A DNA stretch of 64,000 bases from UBA3792 sp946185305 (lineage in GTDB: Bacteria > Bacillota > Clostridia > Christensenellales > CAG-138): positions 1-64,000 of the forward strand of contig CAMHJE010000001.1 in NCBI GenBank assembly GCA_946185305.1, read 5' to 3'. The notes below the pieces were generated by a model, which was not told the DNA's origin, did no database searches, and saw nothing but the letters and a program-made list of their open reading frames with translations. The translations under genes were made by a program, and so were the position numbers. Shown here piece by piece: positions 50,697-59,879 of the stretch; the first letter of the stretch is position 1; every line of letters begins with the position of its first letter.

Positions 50697-53615
50697 ATGA
50701 AGAAGAAACAGGGAATGGCTTGGATACTGGCGATCTGCCTGCTGCTCGGCGAGCTTGTCGGCCTTGTGCCGGTGCCTGCGGCGGCGGACGTCTCCGCGTC
50801 CGCAGAACCGAAAGCAGCGGCCACGGCGGCGTATGCGGCGTATTTGGCGGCGCACGGCGATCCGGCGGCAGCGGCGGCAAACGATACGATCACAATTCCG
50901 GCAGCCTCGGTCAACGAGACCGAAGCCTATCTTGCCGAGTATCAAGGCAAAAGCTCTGTCCTTGTCTGGGACGAGCAGGGCACGGCGTATTCGTGGACGT
51001 TCACCGCAAAAACCGCGGGGTACTACCGCCTTGCGCTGACCTACGCGGGCGTGGCAAACAAACAGTATGATATCACGCTCGACGTGCTGCTGGACGGCGC
51101 CGCGCCGTACCCGAACACGCTCGGCGTCAAGCTGCATCGTCTGTTCCTCGACGAGACCTACGCCGGCCCCGGCGAGAACGTCTTTTTGCAGAACCTGAAC
51201 GGCGACGAGATCATGCCCGCGCTGTCCGAGCAGTACGCATGGCAGACGCAGTATATTTACGATTCGCAGGGCGCGTATCCCGCGCCGCTGTATTACTGGC
51301 TCGACACGGGCGAGCATACGATCACCCTTACCTTAAAGGACGAAGCCTTTGCGCTCGATGCAATCACCTTTCTGAACCTCCCCAAGGAGCCGACCTACGC
51401 CGAAACGCTCACCGCCCATGCAGACGCGGCGGACACAAGCGGCGTTCTTCTGACCTATGAGGCCGAAAAAAGCTATCTCAAAAACGACGTGACGCTGTTC
51501 GCCACCTACGACACCGCGTACAGCCACGTCACGCCGGCGAGCGCCGAAAACATTCTCTACAACACCATCGGCAAGAACACATGGAAAAAGGTCGGGCAGA
51601 TGATCACGTGGGAAATCGACGTGCCCCAGACCGGCTGGTACTGCGTCGCGTGCAAGGTCAAGCAGTATGACAAGAGCAATGCGTATTCGACGCGCGCGTT
51701 CACGATCGACGGCGAGCCGATCTGCGTCGAGGCCGACGCGCAAAAGTTCCCGTATAAAACCGGCTGGTACGTGCAGCGGCTCGAAATCGAGGGCGGCGAG
51801 CCGATCAAGGTATATCTCGAGGCGGGCCGCCATGTGCTCGGCATGCGCGCGGTGCTGGACGAGGAGCTGGCAAGCGTGTTGCGCGATGTGAACGGCACCA
51901 CGGAAAAGCTGCAGGGATGGTACCGCGAAATCATCAAAATCACCGGCTTCAATGCCGATGCCGAGCGCATCACAATCGACGCCAACCGCGATTTCAGCCT
52001 CGAAAAGAACGTGCCGGGTCTGCTCGAGGGTCTTGCCGCCTGCAAGGCCGAGCTGGACGGCTACTATCAGCGGATCGACGAAATCTCCGAAATCTCCACC
52101 GCGAGCGCGTCGATCCTGTCCGAGACCTCGTCGCTGCTCGGCAAGCTCATCAAGCGCCCCAAAAGGATCGTGCCGCAGATCGAAACGCTGCGTTCGGATA
52201 TTTCGAGCCTTGCGACATGGGTCATCGACATGCAGACGCAGCCGCTGCAGATGGATAAGCTGTATATCTACTCGCCGGACGTGAAAACGCCGCAGGTGGA
52301 CAACAATATCTTCGTGCAGATCTGGTACCGCTTTTTGATGTTCCTGCACTCGTTCAAGGGCGGCACGACCGCCGTGACCGGCACCGTGCAGACCGCCGCC
52401 GACGCCCCGACGATCCGCGTGTGGATCTCCACCGCCGACATCACGACCACCGGCGCATCCTCCGGCCGCGATCAGGCGATCATTCTGAAGCGACTGATCG
52501 ACGAATCCTTCACGGCCTCGACCGGCATCAACGTGGAGGTCAGCCTCGTTTCCGGCTCCGATACGCTTGTGCAGGCGGTGCTGGCAGGCGAGGGGCCGGA
52601 TGTGGCGCTGTTCACCTCGACCGATACGCCGGTCAACCTTGCGATGCGCGGCGCGGTGCTGGATCTGAGCCGGTTCGACGGTTTTGCCGAAACGACAAAG
52701 CAGTTTACCGAAAGCGCGGTCACGCCGTTTTGGTATCAGGGCGGGTGCTACGCGTTCCCCGAAACGCAGAATTTCAACGTCCTGTTCTACCGCACCGATA
52801 TCTACGAGGAATTGGGACTGAAGCCCCCGACGACGTGGGACGAGTTCTATGAACAGGTGATCTACCTTTCGAACCACAACTACATGGTCGGCGTGCCGCA
52901 GAACCAGAACATCTTTGAATCGTTCCTCTACCAGTCCGGCACAACGTTCTATACGCCCGACTTTTCGGCTTCCACGTTCGACACCGAGGAAGCCTTGGAA
53001 TCGTTCCAAAGCTGGACGGGGCTGTACACCAAATACAGCCTACCGCTGATCTTCGACTTTTTCAATCGCTTCCGGAGCGGCGAAATGGCGCTCGCCATCG
53101 AGCCGTATAACCAGGTCAACTACCTCTATTCCGCGGCGCCGGAGCTGGACGGCCTGTGGCAGATCGCGCCGCTGCCCGCCACGGTGCGCGCCGACGGCAC
53201 GGTGAGCGGCGTCGAAACCTGCTCGTCCACCGGGTGCATCGCCTTAAAGGGCACGACCCACCCGGAGGAAGCCTATCAATTCCTGTCGTGGTGGGTATCC
53301 GCCAAGACGCAGGGCGATTTCGGCACGCAGGTGGAGCAGACGCTCGGCGTTGCCGCGCGATACGGCACGGCGAACTTAGAGGCGTTCGAGCGCATCCCGT
53401 GGAACCCGGAGCAGGCCGCGGTCATCCGGCAGCAGCGGCAGAACACCGTCGCGGTCGAGCAGATCCCCGGCAATTACTACATCGCCCGCAACCTCTCGTT
53501 TGCGTTCCGCGCGGTCGTGTACAACAAGGCGAACCTAAGAGAAACGCTCTATAAGTACAATATCGAGATCAATAAAGAACTGGCCCGCAAGCAAAAGGAA
53601 TTCAGCTATCGGTAA
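50697..53615 (+). CDS. CBM-like domains fused to an ABC solute-binding protein
   Basis: The 972-residue exported protein has a signal peptide (about 1-30, ending near PAAADVSA, without a lipobox Cys). Two similar beta-sandwich modules follow (about 60-235 and 250-400), each with an AGYYRLALTYAG / TGWYCVACKVKQ strand and a LDAGRH-type end, suggesting carbohydrate-binding modules. A helical stalk (about 400-560) and a family-1 sugar-binding protein (about 565-950, e.g. RTDIYEELGLKPPTTWDEFY) complete it. Retention without a lipid anchor is unclear; the uncleaved signal could anchor it. It leads the operon and should feed the next two permeases. Confidence 0.82.
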   Translation: MKKKQGMAWILAICLLLGELVGLVPVPAAADVSASAEPKAAATAAYAAYLAAHGDPAAAAANDTITIPAASVNETEAYLAEYQGKSSVLVWDEQGTAYSWTFTAKTAGYYRLALTYAGVANKQYDITLDVLLDGAAPYPNTLGVKLHRLFLDETYAGPGENVFLQNLNGDEIMPALSEQYAWQTQYIYDSQGAYPAPLYYWLDTGEHTITLTLKDEAFALDAITFLNLPKEPTYAETLTAHADAADTSGVLLTYEAEKSYLKNDVTLFATYDTAYSHVTPASAENILYNTIGKNTWKKVGQMITWEIDVPQTGWYCVACKVKQYDKSNAYSTRAFTIDGEPICVEADAQKFPYKTGWYVQRLEIEGGEPIKVYLEAGRHVLGMRAVLDEELASVLRDVNGTTEKLQGWYREIIKITGFNADAERITIDANRDFSLEKNVPGLLEGLAACKAELDGYYQRIDEISEISTASASILSETSSLLGKLIKRPKRIVPQIETLRSDISSLATWVIDMQTQPLQMDKLYIYSPDVKTPQVDNNIFVQIWYRFLMFLHSFKGGTTAVTGTVQTAADAPTIRVWISTADITTTGASSGRDQAIILKRLIDESFTASTGINVEVSLVSGSDTLVQAVLAGEGPDVALFTSTDTPVNLAMRGAVLDLSRFDGFAETTKQFTESAVTPFWYQGGCYAFPETQNFNVLFYRTDIYEELGLKPPTTWDEFYEQVIYLSNHNYMVGVPQNQNIFESFLYQSGTTFYTPDFSASTFDTEEALESFQSWTGLYTKYSLPLIFDFFNRFRSGEMALAIEPYNQVNYLYSAAPELDGLWQIAPLPATVRADGTVSGVETCSSTGCIALKGTTHPEEAYQFLSWWVSAKTQGDFGTQVEQTLGVAARYGTANLEAFERIPWNPEQAAVIRQQRQNTVAVEQIPGNYYIARNLSFAFRAVVYNKANLRETLYKYNIEINKELARKQKEFSYR

Positions 53616-53626
53616 AGGAGGTCGCC

Positions 53627-54547
53627 ATGGGATCCGATTCGCTGCAAAAGAAAAGACCGGCAAAAGCGCGCGTCTGGTTCCGCAAGCAGGGGCCGAGCCT
53701 TGCTTTTCTGGCGCCGTTTACCGTGTTCTTCTTCCTGTTCACGATCCTGCCGATCATGGCGGCCATCGTGCTCAGCTTCACGTACTTCAACATGGTCAGC
53801 ACGCCGACGTTCGTGGGTTTCGAGAACTATGTGCGCCTGTTCTTCGACGACGACGTGTTCTGGATCGCGCTCCGCAATACCGCGATCTTTGCGATGATCA
53901 CCGGCCCGATCAGCTATGTGCTGTCGTTCTTCGTCGCGTGGCTGATCAACGAATTCAACCGCACCGTGCGCACGATTTTAACGCTGATCTTCTACCTCCC
54001 GTCGCTCGCCGGCAACGTGTATTTTGTTTGGACGTACATCTTCTCCGGCGACAGCAACGGCTTTCTGAACAGCATCCTGATCCGGCTCGGCCTGCTTTAC
54101 GGCCCGATGCAATGGCTGACCGACACCAAGTACATGATGGCGGTCGTAATCGTCGTGATCTTGTGGCTGTCGCTCGGCACCGGGTTTCTGTCGTTCGTCG
54201 CGGGACTGCAGTCGCTGAACCGCGAGCTGTTCGAGTCCGCCGCCATCGACGGCATCCCGAACCGCTTTGCCGAGCTTTGGTATATCACCCTGCCGCAGAT
54301 GGGGCCGCAGCTTTTGTTCGGCGCGGTCATGCAGATTTCCACATCGTTCGCCATCGGCTATGAGTGTATGAACCTCACGGGCTTTCCGTCCACCGACTAC
54401 GCGACGCAGACGCTTGTGCTGCACATCCTCGATTTCGGACAGGTTCGCTTCGAAATGGGCTATGCCTGCGCGATTGCGGTCGTGCTGTTTGCGCTGATGC
54501 TGCTGATGTGGAAGGTCATCAATAAAGTCCTTTCCAAGTGGTTATAA
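53627..54547 (+). CDS. ABC sugar permease, MalF/UgpA type (first importer)
   Basis: The 306-residue permease has six membrane helices (SLAFLAPFTVFFFLFT first) and the cytoplasmic EAA loop ESAAIDGIPNRF...LP, which docks the ATPase. AAAGGAGG precedes the ATG. Paired with the next gene. No ATPase gene is present in the operon, so a shared MsmK/MsiK-type ATPase is expected elsewhere. Confidence 0.9.
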   Translation: MGSDSLQKKRPAKARVWFRKQGPSLAFLAPFTVFFFLFTILPIMAAIVLSFTYFNMVSTPTFVGFENYVRLFFDDDVFWIALRNTAIFAMITGPISYVLSFFVAWLINEFNRTVRTILTLIFYLPSLAGNVYFVWTYIFSGDSNGFLNSILIRLGLLYGPMQWLTDTKYMMAVVIVVILWLSLGTGFLSFVAGLQSLNRELFESAAIDGIPNRFAELWYITLPQMGPQLLFGAVMQISTSFAIGYECMNLTGFPSTDYATQTLVLHILDFGQVRFEMGYACAIAVVLFALMLLMWKVINKVLSKWL

Positions 54548-54560
54548 GGGGGTGAAGCGT

Positions 54561-55454
54561 ATGGAATCCGTAACCGTGAAAGCCCCGAAAAAGCGGGAAA
54601 AACGTTACCGCCGCGTGACCCTGTCGCGCTCGGTCGGCGGCACCGTCGCCATCTTCGCGTTCCTCATTCTGATCGGCGCGTTTATGGTGCTGCCGCTTGT
54701 GTACGTGCTCGTCACCGCGTTCAAGCCGCTGAATGAAATTCTGGCATACCCGCCGAAGTTCTTCGTGCAGCATCCGACGCTCGCCAACTTCCGCGACCTG
54801 ATCGAGATCACGCAGGAAACGTGGGTGCCGTTCGAACGGTCGCTGTTCAATTCGCTGATGCTTGCGATCCTCGGCACGTTTGTGTACATCATCATCGCGT
54901 CGCTTGCGGCGTACCCGCTGGCGAAGAATCGCTCTAAATGGGTGTACGTCTATTATCAGGTCGTCGTGCTCGCGATCCTGTTCCGCCCGGAGGTCACAAG
55001 GACGCCGCTGTACATCATCATTTCGCGGCTCGGCCTCATCAATACCTATTGGTCGCTGCTGCTGCCGGTGCTGGCGGGCAGCTTCGGCGTGTTCCTGATG
55101 CGCCAGTTCATGATGACGATTCCGGACGAAATGTTAGAGGCCGCGCGCATCGACGGCGCGAACGAGTTCACGATCTTCTGGCAGTTCATTATGCCGTCGG
55201 TCAAGCCCGCATGGATGACGCTGACGATCTTCACGTTCAAGGATCTGTGGAACACCGGCGAATCGCAGTATATCTACGAGGAAACGCTGAAAACGCTGAC
55301 CGCGGTCATGCAGTCGATCTCCTCGGCGGGCATTGCGCGTGCCGGCGCGGGCGCGGTCGTGGCCTTGATCATGATGCTTCCGCCGATCGTCGTGTTCATC
55401 ATTTCCCAGTCGTCGGTCATCGAAACGATGGCGACCTCCGGCATCAAGGGATAA
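54561..55454 (+). CDS. ABC sugar permease, MalG/UgpE type (first importer)
   Basis: The 297-residue permease has a basic cytoplasmic start (KKREKRYRRV), six membrane helices and the EAA loop EAARIDGANEFTIFW. AAGGGGG suits the ATG at 54561 rather than the GTG at 54552. It forms the membrane channel with the previous gene. Confidence 0.9.
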   Translation: MESVTVKAPKKREKRYRRVTLSRSVGGTVAIFAFLILIGAFMVLPLVYVLVTAFKPLNEILAYPPKFFVQHPTLANFRDLIEITQETWVPFERSLFNSLMLAILGTFVYIIIASLAAYPLAKNRSKWVYVYYQVVVLAILFRPEVTRTPLYIIISRLGLINTYWSLLLPVLAGSFGVFLMRQFMMTIPDEMLEAARIDGANEFTIFWQFIMPSVKPAWMTLTIFTFKDLWNTGESQYIYEETLKTLTAVMQSISSAGIARAGAGAVVALIMMLPPIVVFIISQSSVIETMATSGIKG

Positions 55455-55466
55455 GGGGGTGCGACG

Positions 55467-56906
55467 ATGAAACGGTTACAACGCTTCTTATCCGCGGCGC
55501 TTTCGCTGTTCCTTTGTCTGCTGCCGCTTCTTGCGGTCGCGGACGATTCGGAGGTGCCGTATCAGACCTATACCTATGACCGGTGGAGCAATCCGACGCC
55601 GACGCCCAACGCCTATCTGCCCACGCGCAGCATCGGCGGTGCACAGCTCGGCTGCGGCAACTTCAGCGCCGCGCAGGATCTGTTCTATAACGAGGCGCGG
55701 CATGAGATCTACGTGGCCGACTCCGGCAACGCGAGGATCCTTGTGCTGGACGAGGACTTTACGCTGCTGCGGGAGATCAAGGAATTGAACAACCCCGACG
55801 GCGAAGCCTACGCGCTGAAAAACCCGCAGGGGCTTTTCGTGCAGGACGACGGCACGGCCTATATCTGCGACATGGGCAATCAGCAGGTCGTCGTCGCGGA
55901 TGAAACCGGGACGCTTGTCCGCATCCTGCCGACGCCCGTTTCGCCGCTGCTGCCGGAGAACTTCAACTATCTGCCGACCAAGATCGTCGTGGACGAAAAC
56001 GGCAGAATCTATATCCTCTCGCGCGGCGTGTACCAAGGGCTGATTTATCTGGAGCCGGACGGGACGTTCATCAAATTCTTCGGCCCCAACGAAGTTGAAA
56101 TGACGTTCGGGCGGCAGGTGCAAAAGCTCTGGAAGTCGATCCTGTCCGATCAGGCCGCCGCGTCGATGCAGTCGTTCAACCCGATCGAATACAGCAACCT
56201 GTTCCTCAGCGACGAGGGCTACATCTTTGCCACCGCCGCGGGCAGCGAAAACGGCGCAAGGGTGCTGACGCAGCTGAATCCGCTCGGCATCAATGTACTG
56301 AACTGGACGGGCGGCAGCGAAACGCTGCTGTATTCAGACGCCGTGGAGCGGGACGGCATCATCGTGCTGCTCGATACGAACGGCGGGCATCTGATCCAAA
56401 CGACCGTGCAGCGCGACGCGGGCCTGTCCATGCAGATCACCTTCGGCGGCGTCGGACAGCAGCTCGGCCTGTTCCAAAAGCCGGTTTCGCTTGTCGAGAT
56501 CGGCGGCAATCTGTACGTGCTCGACGCCGAAAAGAATACGATCACCGAGTTCGTGCTGACCGATTTCGGCAGAGAGATTCACGAGGCGATCATGTATTAC
56601 AACCAAGGGCTGTATACCGAAAGCATCGCGCCGTGGCAGCAGGTCATCCATCACAACACCAACTATCTGCCCGCGTATTCCGGCCTCGGCAAGGCGTATT
56701 ATCAGATGCGCGATTATGCGACGGCCATGTACTACTTCAAGCTCGCGGGCGACCGGCAGAACTATTCGCTCGCGTTCAAGGAGCAGTCGTTGATCGCCAT
56801 GCGGCAGGCGTTCCCGTATATTGCGCTCGGGCTTCTGCTCATGATCGTCGCGTGGGTGATCCTGGGGCGCGTGCTGAAAAAGCGAAAGGAGGCGCGGCAT
56901 GGATAA
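55467..56906 (+). CDS. NHL-propeller / TPR membrane-anchored protein
   Basis: The 479-residue protein has a signal peptide (about 1-25), then a beta-propeller of NHL-type repeats (about 60-365: EIYVADSGNARILVLD, AYICDMGNQQVVVAD, NLYVLDAEKNTITEF). One or two TPR-like helical pairs follow (about 372-440: EAIMYYNQGLYTESIAPW, GLGKAYYQMRDYATAMYYF), then a C-terminal membrane helix (about 450-470) and a basic tail. It should display a propeller and TPR platform outside the membrane, perhaps holding the binding proteins and hydrolase together. Its stop overlaps the YIP1 start by eight bases. Confidence 0.8.
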   Translation: MKRLQRFLSAALSLFLCLLPLLAVADDSEVPYQTYTYDRWSNPTPTPNAYLPTRSIGGAQLGCGNFSAAQDLFYNEARHEIYVADSGNARILVLDEDFTLLREIKELNNPDGEAYALKNPQGLFVQDDGTAYICDMGNQQVVVADETGTLVRILPTPVSPLLPENFNYLPTKIVVDENGRIYILSRGVYQGLIYLEPDGTFIKFFGPNEVEMTFGRQVQKLWKSILSDQAAASMQSFNPIEYSNLFLSDEGYIFATAAGSENGARVLTQLNPLGINVLNWTGGSETLLYSDAVERDGIIVLLDTNGGHLIQTTVQRDAGLSMQITFGGVGQQLGLFQKPVSLVEIGGNLYVLDAEKNTITEFVLTDFGREIHEAIMYYNQGLYTESIAPWQQVIHHNTNYLPAYSGLGKAYYQMRDYATAMYYFKLAGDRQNYSLAFKEQSLIAMRQAFPYIALGLLLMIVAWVILGRVLKKRKEARHG

Positions 56907-57546
56907 GGTAAAATCGCTGCTCCGTGAGGCGGGCGCAGGCTTTTCGCAATGCTTCTACACGATGTTCCATCCGGTCAACGGCTTCGACCAGGTCAAGTGG
57001 GAGAAGAAGGGAAACGTCCTCACCTGCGTGTGCATCCTCCTTGCGTTCTTTTTGACCAACGTATTCGAGCAGGTGCTGACCGGGTTCATCTTCAATACCT
57101 ATAACCCGGATCGCATCTCGGTGCCGTCGATCCTTCTGATCACGATGGGCGGCTTTGCGATCGCCTACGTCGCCAACTGGGCGGCGGGGTCGCTGCAGTT
57201 CTCCGAGGGCGAAGCGCGGGATATTCTGATCGTGCTGTGCTATACGCTTGTGCCGTATACGATCTTCGCGCTCGCGCATATCTTCTTTACCAACTTTGCC
57301 AACGCGGAGCTGAACGCATTTCTGGTCGCGCTGCGCGTGGTCGGCTACCTTTGGAGCGGCATGATTTTAGTGTTCGGCATGTACTACGTGCATCAGTTCA
57401 GCTTCGGCGGACTGGTGCTGAACCTGTTTTTAACCGTCGTCGGCATCGCGATCATCCTGTTCCTGCTGCTTTTAGGCTATTCACTTGTGCAGCAGATGAG
57501 CACGTTTGTCGTGACGATCTACAACGAGATCGCATTCCGGCTGTGA
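56899..57546 (+). CDS. YIP1-family membrane protein
   Basis: The 215-residue protein has five membrane segments and the YIP1 pattern (FYTMFHPVNGFDQVKWEKKG at the N-terminus, ILIVLCYTLVPYTIFALA, VVGYLWSGMILVFGMYYVHQF). Bacterial YIP1 proteins have no defined role; here gene overlap with the NHL protein and proximity to the DUF5696 lipoprotein suggest a membrane complex. Confidence 0.85.
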   Translation: MDKVKSLLREAGAGFSQCFYTMFHPVNGFDQVKWEKKGNVLTCVCILLAFFLTNVFEQVLTGFIFNTYNPDRISVPSILLITMGGFAIAYVANWAAGSLQFSEGEARDILIVLCYTLVPYTIFALAHIFFTNFANAELNAFLVALRVVGYLWSGMILVFGMYYVHQFSFGGLVLNLFLTVVGIAIILFLLLLGYSLVQQMSTFVVTIYNEIAFRL

Positions 57547-57560
57547 GGGAGGGGGACGGC

Positions 57561-59867
57561 ATGAAAAGAACAATGATTTCCCTCCTTGCGGCGCTGCTGC
57601 TTTTCAGCACGCTTTTCGGCTGCTCGGCGGCAAGACCTGCGGTGCCCGTGCGCGAAACGCATGTGGACGCCACGGCGGGCTTTTCCCCGGCTGCTTCGGA
57701 AAACGAGCTGGTCGAGATTTCCCAAAGCGGCCGCTTCACGCTGTTTGCTAACCTCAAGAACGGCGAGGCGGCGGTGGAGGATCGGCAAAACGGCGTGACG
57801 TGGTACACCAACCCGGTCGATAAGTTCGACGACACGCTGGCCTCCGGCTATTATAAGAACGCGCTGCTCAGCGCGATCACGGTCGTGTATACGACGGTGC
57901 AGAACGTCGAAATGACCTGTGGCGGGTATCTGTCGAGCGTGCAGAAAAAGGGACTGTATTACCGCATCGAGCCGGACGGCTCCATCGTGTTCCTGTTCGA
58001 TTTTCCGAACGAGCAGCTTCGTGTGCCGATCCGCTATGCGATTACGGACGATCACTTCGAGGCGTCGATCCTCACCGACGGCATTTTGGAATACGGCGCG
58101 AATAAGATCAAATCCATCGACCTGTTGCCGTTCTTCGGTGCGGGCAGCCACGACGAGGACGGGTACATGTTCGTGCCGGACGGCTGCGGCGCTTTGATCC
58201 GGTTCAACAACGAACGTCTGACCGCGCGAACCTATACGCAGGGTCTGTACGGCTTCGACAATGGCACGAACGACAAGACGATGGGCGGCGCGGCAATCGC
58301 GGGCTACTTCACGCTGTCGCAAAACGCGTATCTGCCGGTGTTCGGCATCCATAAGAACGACGACGGATTTCTTGCCGTGATCTCGTCCGGCGCGCCGCGC
58401 GCGACGCTGAATGCGAACGTCGCGGATAAGTATTCGTTCTACAACAATGTGTGGACGACGTATTCCTACCGCACGGTCGGCACGGTGCGGCAGACGCAGA
58501 AGGACGGCACCGATCAGGTCGTTTCCATCGGGGAAAAGAACCTCGAAACCTACGCCGACTACACCGTTTCCTACTACTTCCTCGATACCGGCCATGCCGC
58601 CTATGCAGACATGGCAAAGCGTTACCGGGACTATCTGATCGAAAACGAGGGCCTCGCGGTTCGCACGGCGGGCGGCGCGGCGGTGCCGCTGTATCTCGAC
58701 GTATACGGCTATATCGAAAAGCCCAAATCGCTGCTCGGCATCCCGGTCGATACCAAGATCACGACCGCGTCGGTCGAGGACGTCGATGCGATGCTCGACG
58801 CGCTCCATTCGGACGGCATCGACCGTGTCGTGCTCAAATACAACTATTGGTCCAAGGACAGCTTCTATCGCAAGCTCCCGACCACCGGCGATACGGACGG
58901 CAAGGTCGGCAGCAACGCCGCGATGCTCGCGCTGCAGACGCGGCTTACCGGAACCGGCGGCGGGCTGTTCCTCGGCGCGGATCTCATGAACGTCTACAAG
59001 TCCGGCCGCGGCGTGAACCAGTACCGCGACGCGCTCCAGTCGGTCGCCAACACCGTGCAGCGGCAGTATGCGTTCCGGCTCGATTCGGCTTTGGTCGATT
59101 CGCGCTATGAGCCGTGGTATCTCTTGCGGCTCGGCGCGGTAAACCGCGTGTTCGGCACGTATGCCGGGAACCTGAAAAAGAACGGCTTTACCGGCGCGGC
59201 GCTCGACACGGTCGGCGAGCGTCTCTATTCCGAACTCGGCACCGGCGGCACGGGGCGCAATCAGGCACGGGAAATCATGGCGGCGGCGGTGCAGAGCGTG
59301 CAGACAACGGCGGGCGGCGTGCTGGTGACCGGCGCGAACGAATACGCGGCCAACTACGCCTCGCACATCCTCGTCACGCCCGCGGGCAGCAGCGGCTACG
59401 ACTTGGAGGACGCTGCGATCCCGTTCTATCAGATGGTGTATCACGGCTGCGTATCGTATTCGATCCGCGCGTCCAACCTGTCGAGCAACCCGCGCGATCT
59501 GACGCTCACCTGCCTCGAATACGGCGCGTATCCGCTGTTTTCACTGATCTGTGAGAATACCGACGAGCTGATCGGCTCGCGGCTGAACAGCCTCTATTCG
59601 GCGGACTTTGCGGACTGGCGCGGCTTTATGGCGGCACAGTATGCGCAGGTCAACGCGGCGCTTTTGCCGGTGCAGACGGCGTTTGTCACCGGACATGAGA
59701 TCGTAACGGACACGGTGCGCCGTGTGACGTATGACAACGGCGTGACCGTGTATGTCAACTACGGCGACGCGGCTTACGGCATAGACGGCATAACGATTCC
59801 GGCGCGCGGCTTTGCGGCGGCGCAGGGCGGCACGGTCTACGCAAGCGGCACAGCGGTCGGGGACTGA
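57561..59867 (+). CDS. DUF5696 lipoprotein, putative cell-surface glycosidase
   Basis: The 768-residue protein has a lipoprotein signal with lipobox TLFGC (Cys about 22). An N-terminal beta-sandwich region (about 50-350) is followed by a region that alternates strands and helices like a TIM barrel (about 370-680: VPLYLDVYGYIEKPKS, DGIDRVVLKYNYWSK, LFLGADLMNVY, GFTGAALDTVGE) and a small beta end. The acidic residues at strand ends (GADLMN, ALDTVGE, TGANEY) are plausible catalytic sites, but DUF5696 has no proven activity known to me. GGGAGGGGG precedes the ATG at 57561. Confidence 0.75.
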   Translation: MKRTMISLLAALLLFSTLFGCSAARPAVPVRETHVDATAGFSPAASENELVEISQSGRFTLFANLKNGEAAVEDRQNGVTWYTNPVDKFDDTLASGYYKNALLSAITVVYTTVQNVEMTCGGYLSSVQKKGLYYRIEPDGSIVFLFDFPNEQLRVPIRYAITDDHFEASILTDGILEYGANKIKSIDLLPFFGAGSHDEDGYMFVPDGCGALIRFNNERLTARTYTQGLYGFDNGTNDKTMGGAAIAGYFTLSQNAYLPVFGIHKNDDGFLAVISSGAPRATLNANVADKYSFYNNVWTTYSYRTVGTVRQTQKDGTDQVVSIGEKNLETYADYTVSYYFLDTGHAAYADMAKRYRDYLIENEGLAVRTAGGAAVPLYLDVYGYIEKPKSLLGIPVDTKITTASVEDVDAMLDALHSDGIDRVVLKYNYWSKDSFYRKLPTTGDTDGKVGSNAAMLALQTRLTGTGGGLFLGADLMNVYKSGRGVNQYRDALQSVANTVQRQYAFRLDSALVDSRYEPWYLLRLGAVNRVFGTYAGNLKKNGFTGAALDTVGERLYSELGTGGTGRNQAREIMAAAVQSVQTTAGGVLVTGANEYAANYASHILVTPAGSSGYDLEDAAIPFYQMVYHGCVSYSIRASNLSSNPRDLTLTCLEYGAYPLFSLICENTDELIGSRLNSLYSADFADWRGFMAAQYAQVNAALLPVQTAFVTGHEIVTDTVRRVTYDNGVTVYVNYGDAAYGIDGITIPARGFAAAQGGTVYASGTAVGD

Positions 59868-59879
59868 CGGGAGGTGCGT

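Noticed and set aside
50697..50800. Lipoprotein signal for the first binding protein
   Set aside because: No Cys occurs near the end of the signal peptide, so a lipobox cannot be claimed.
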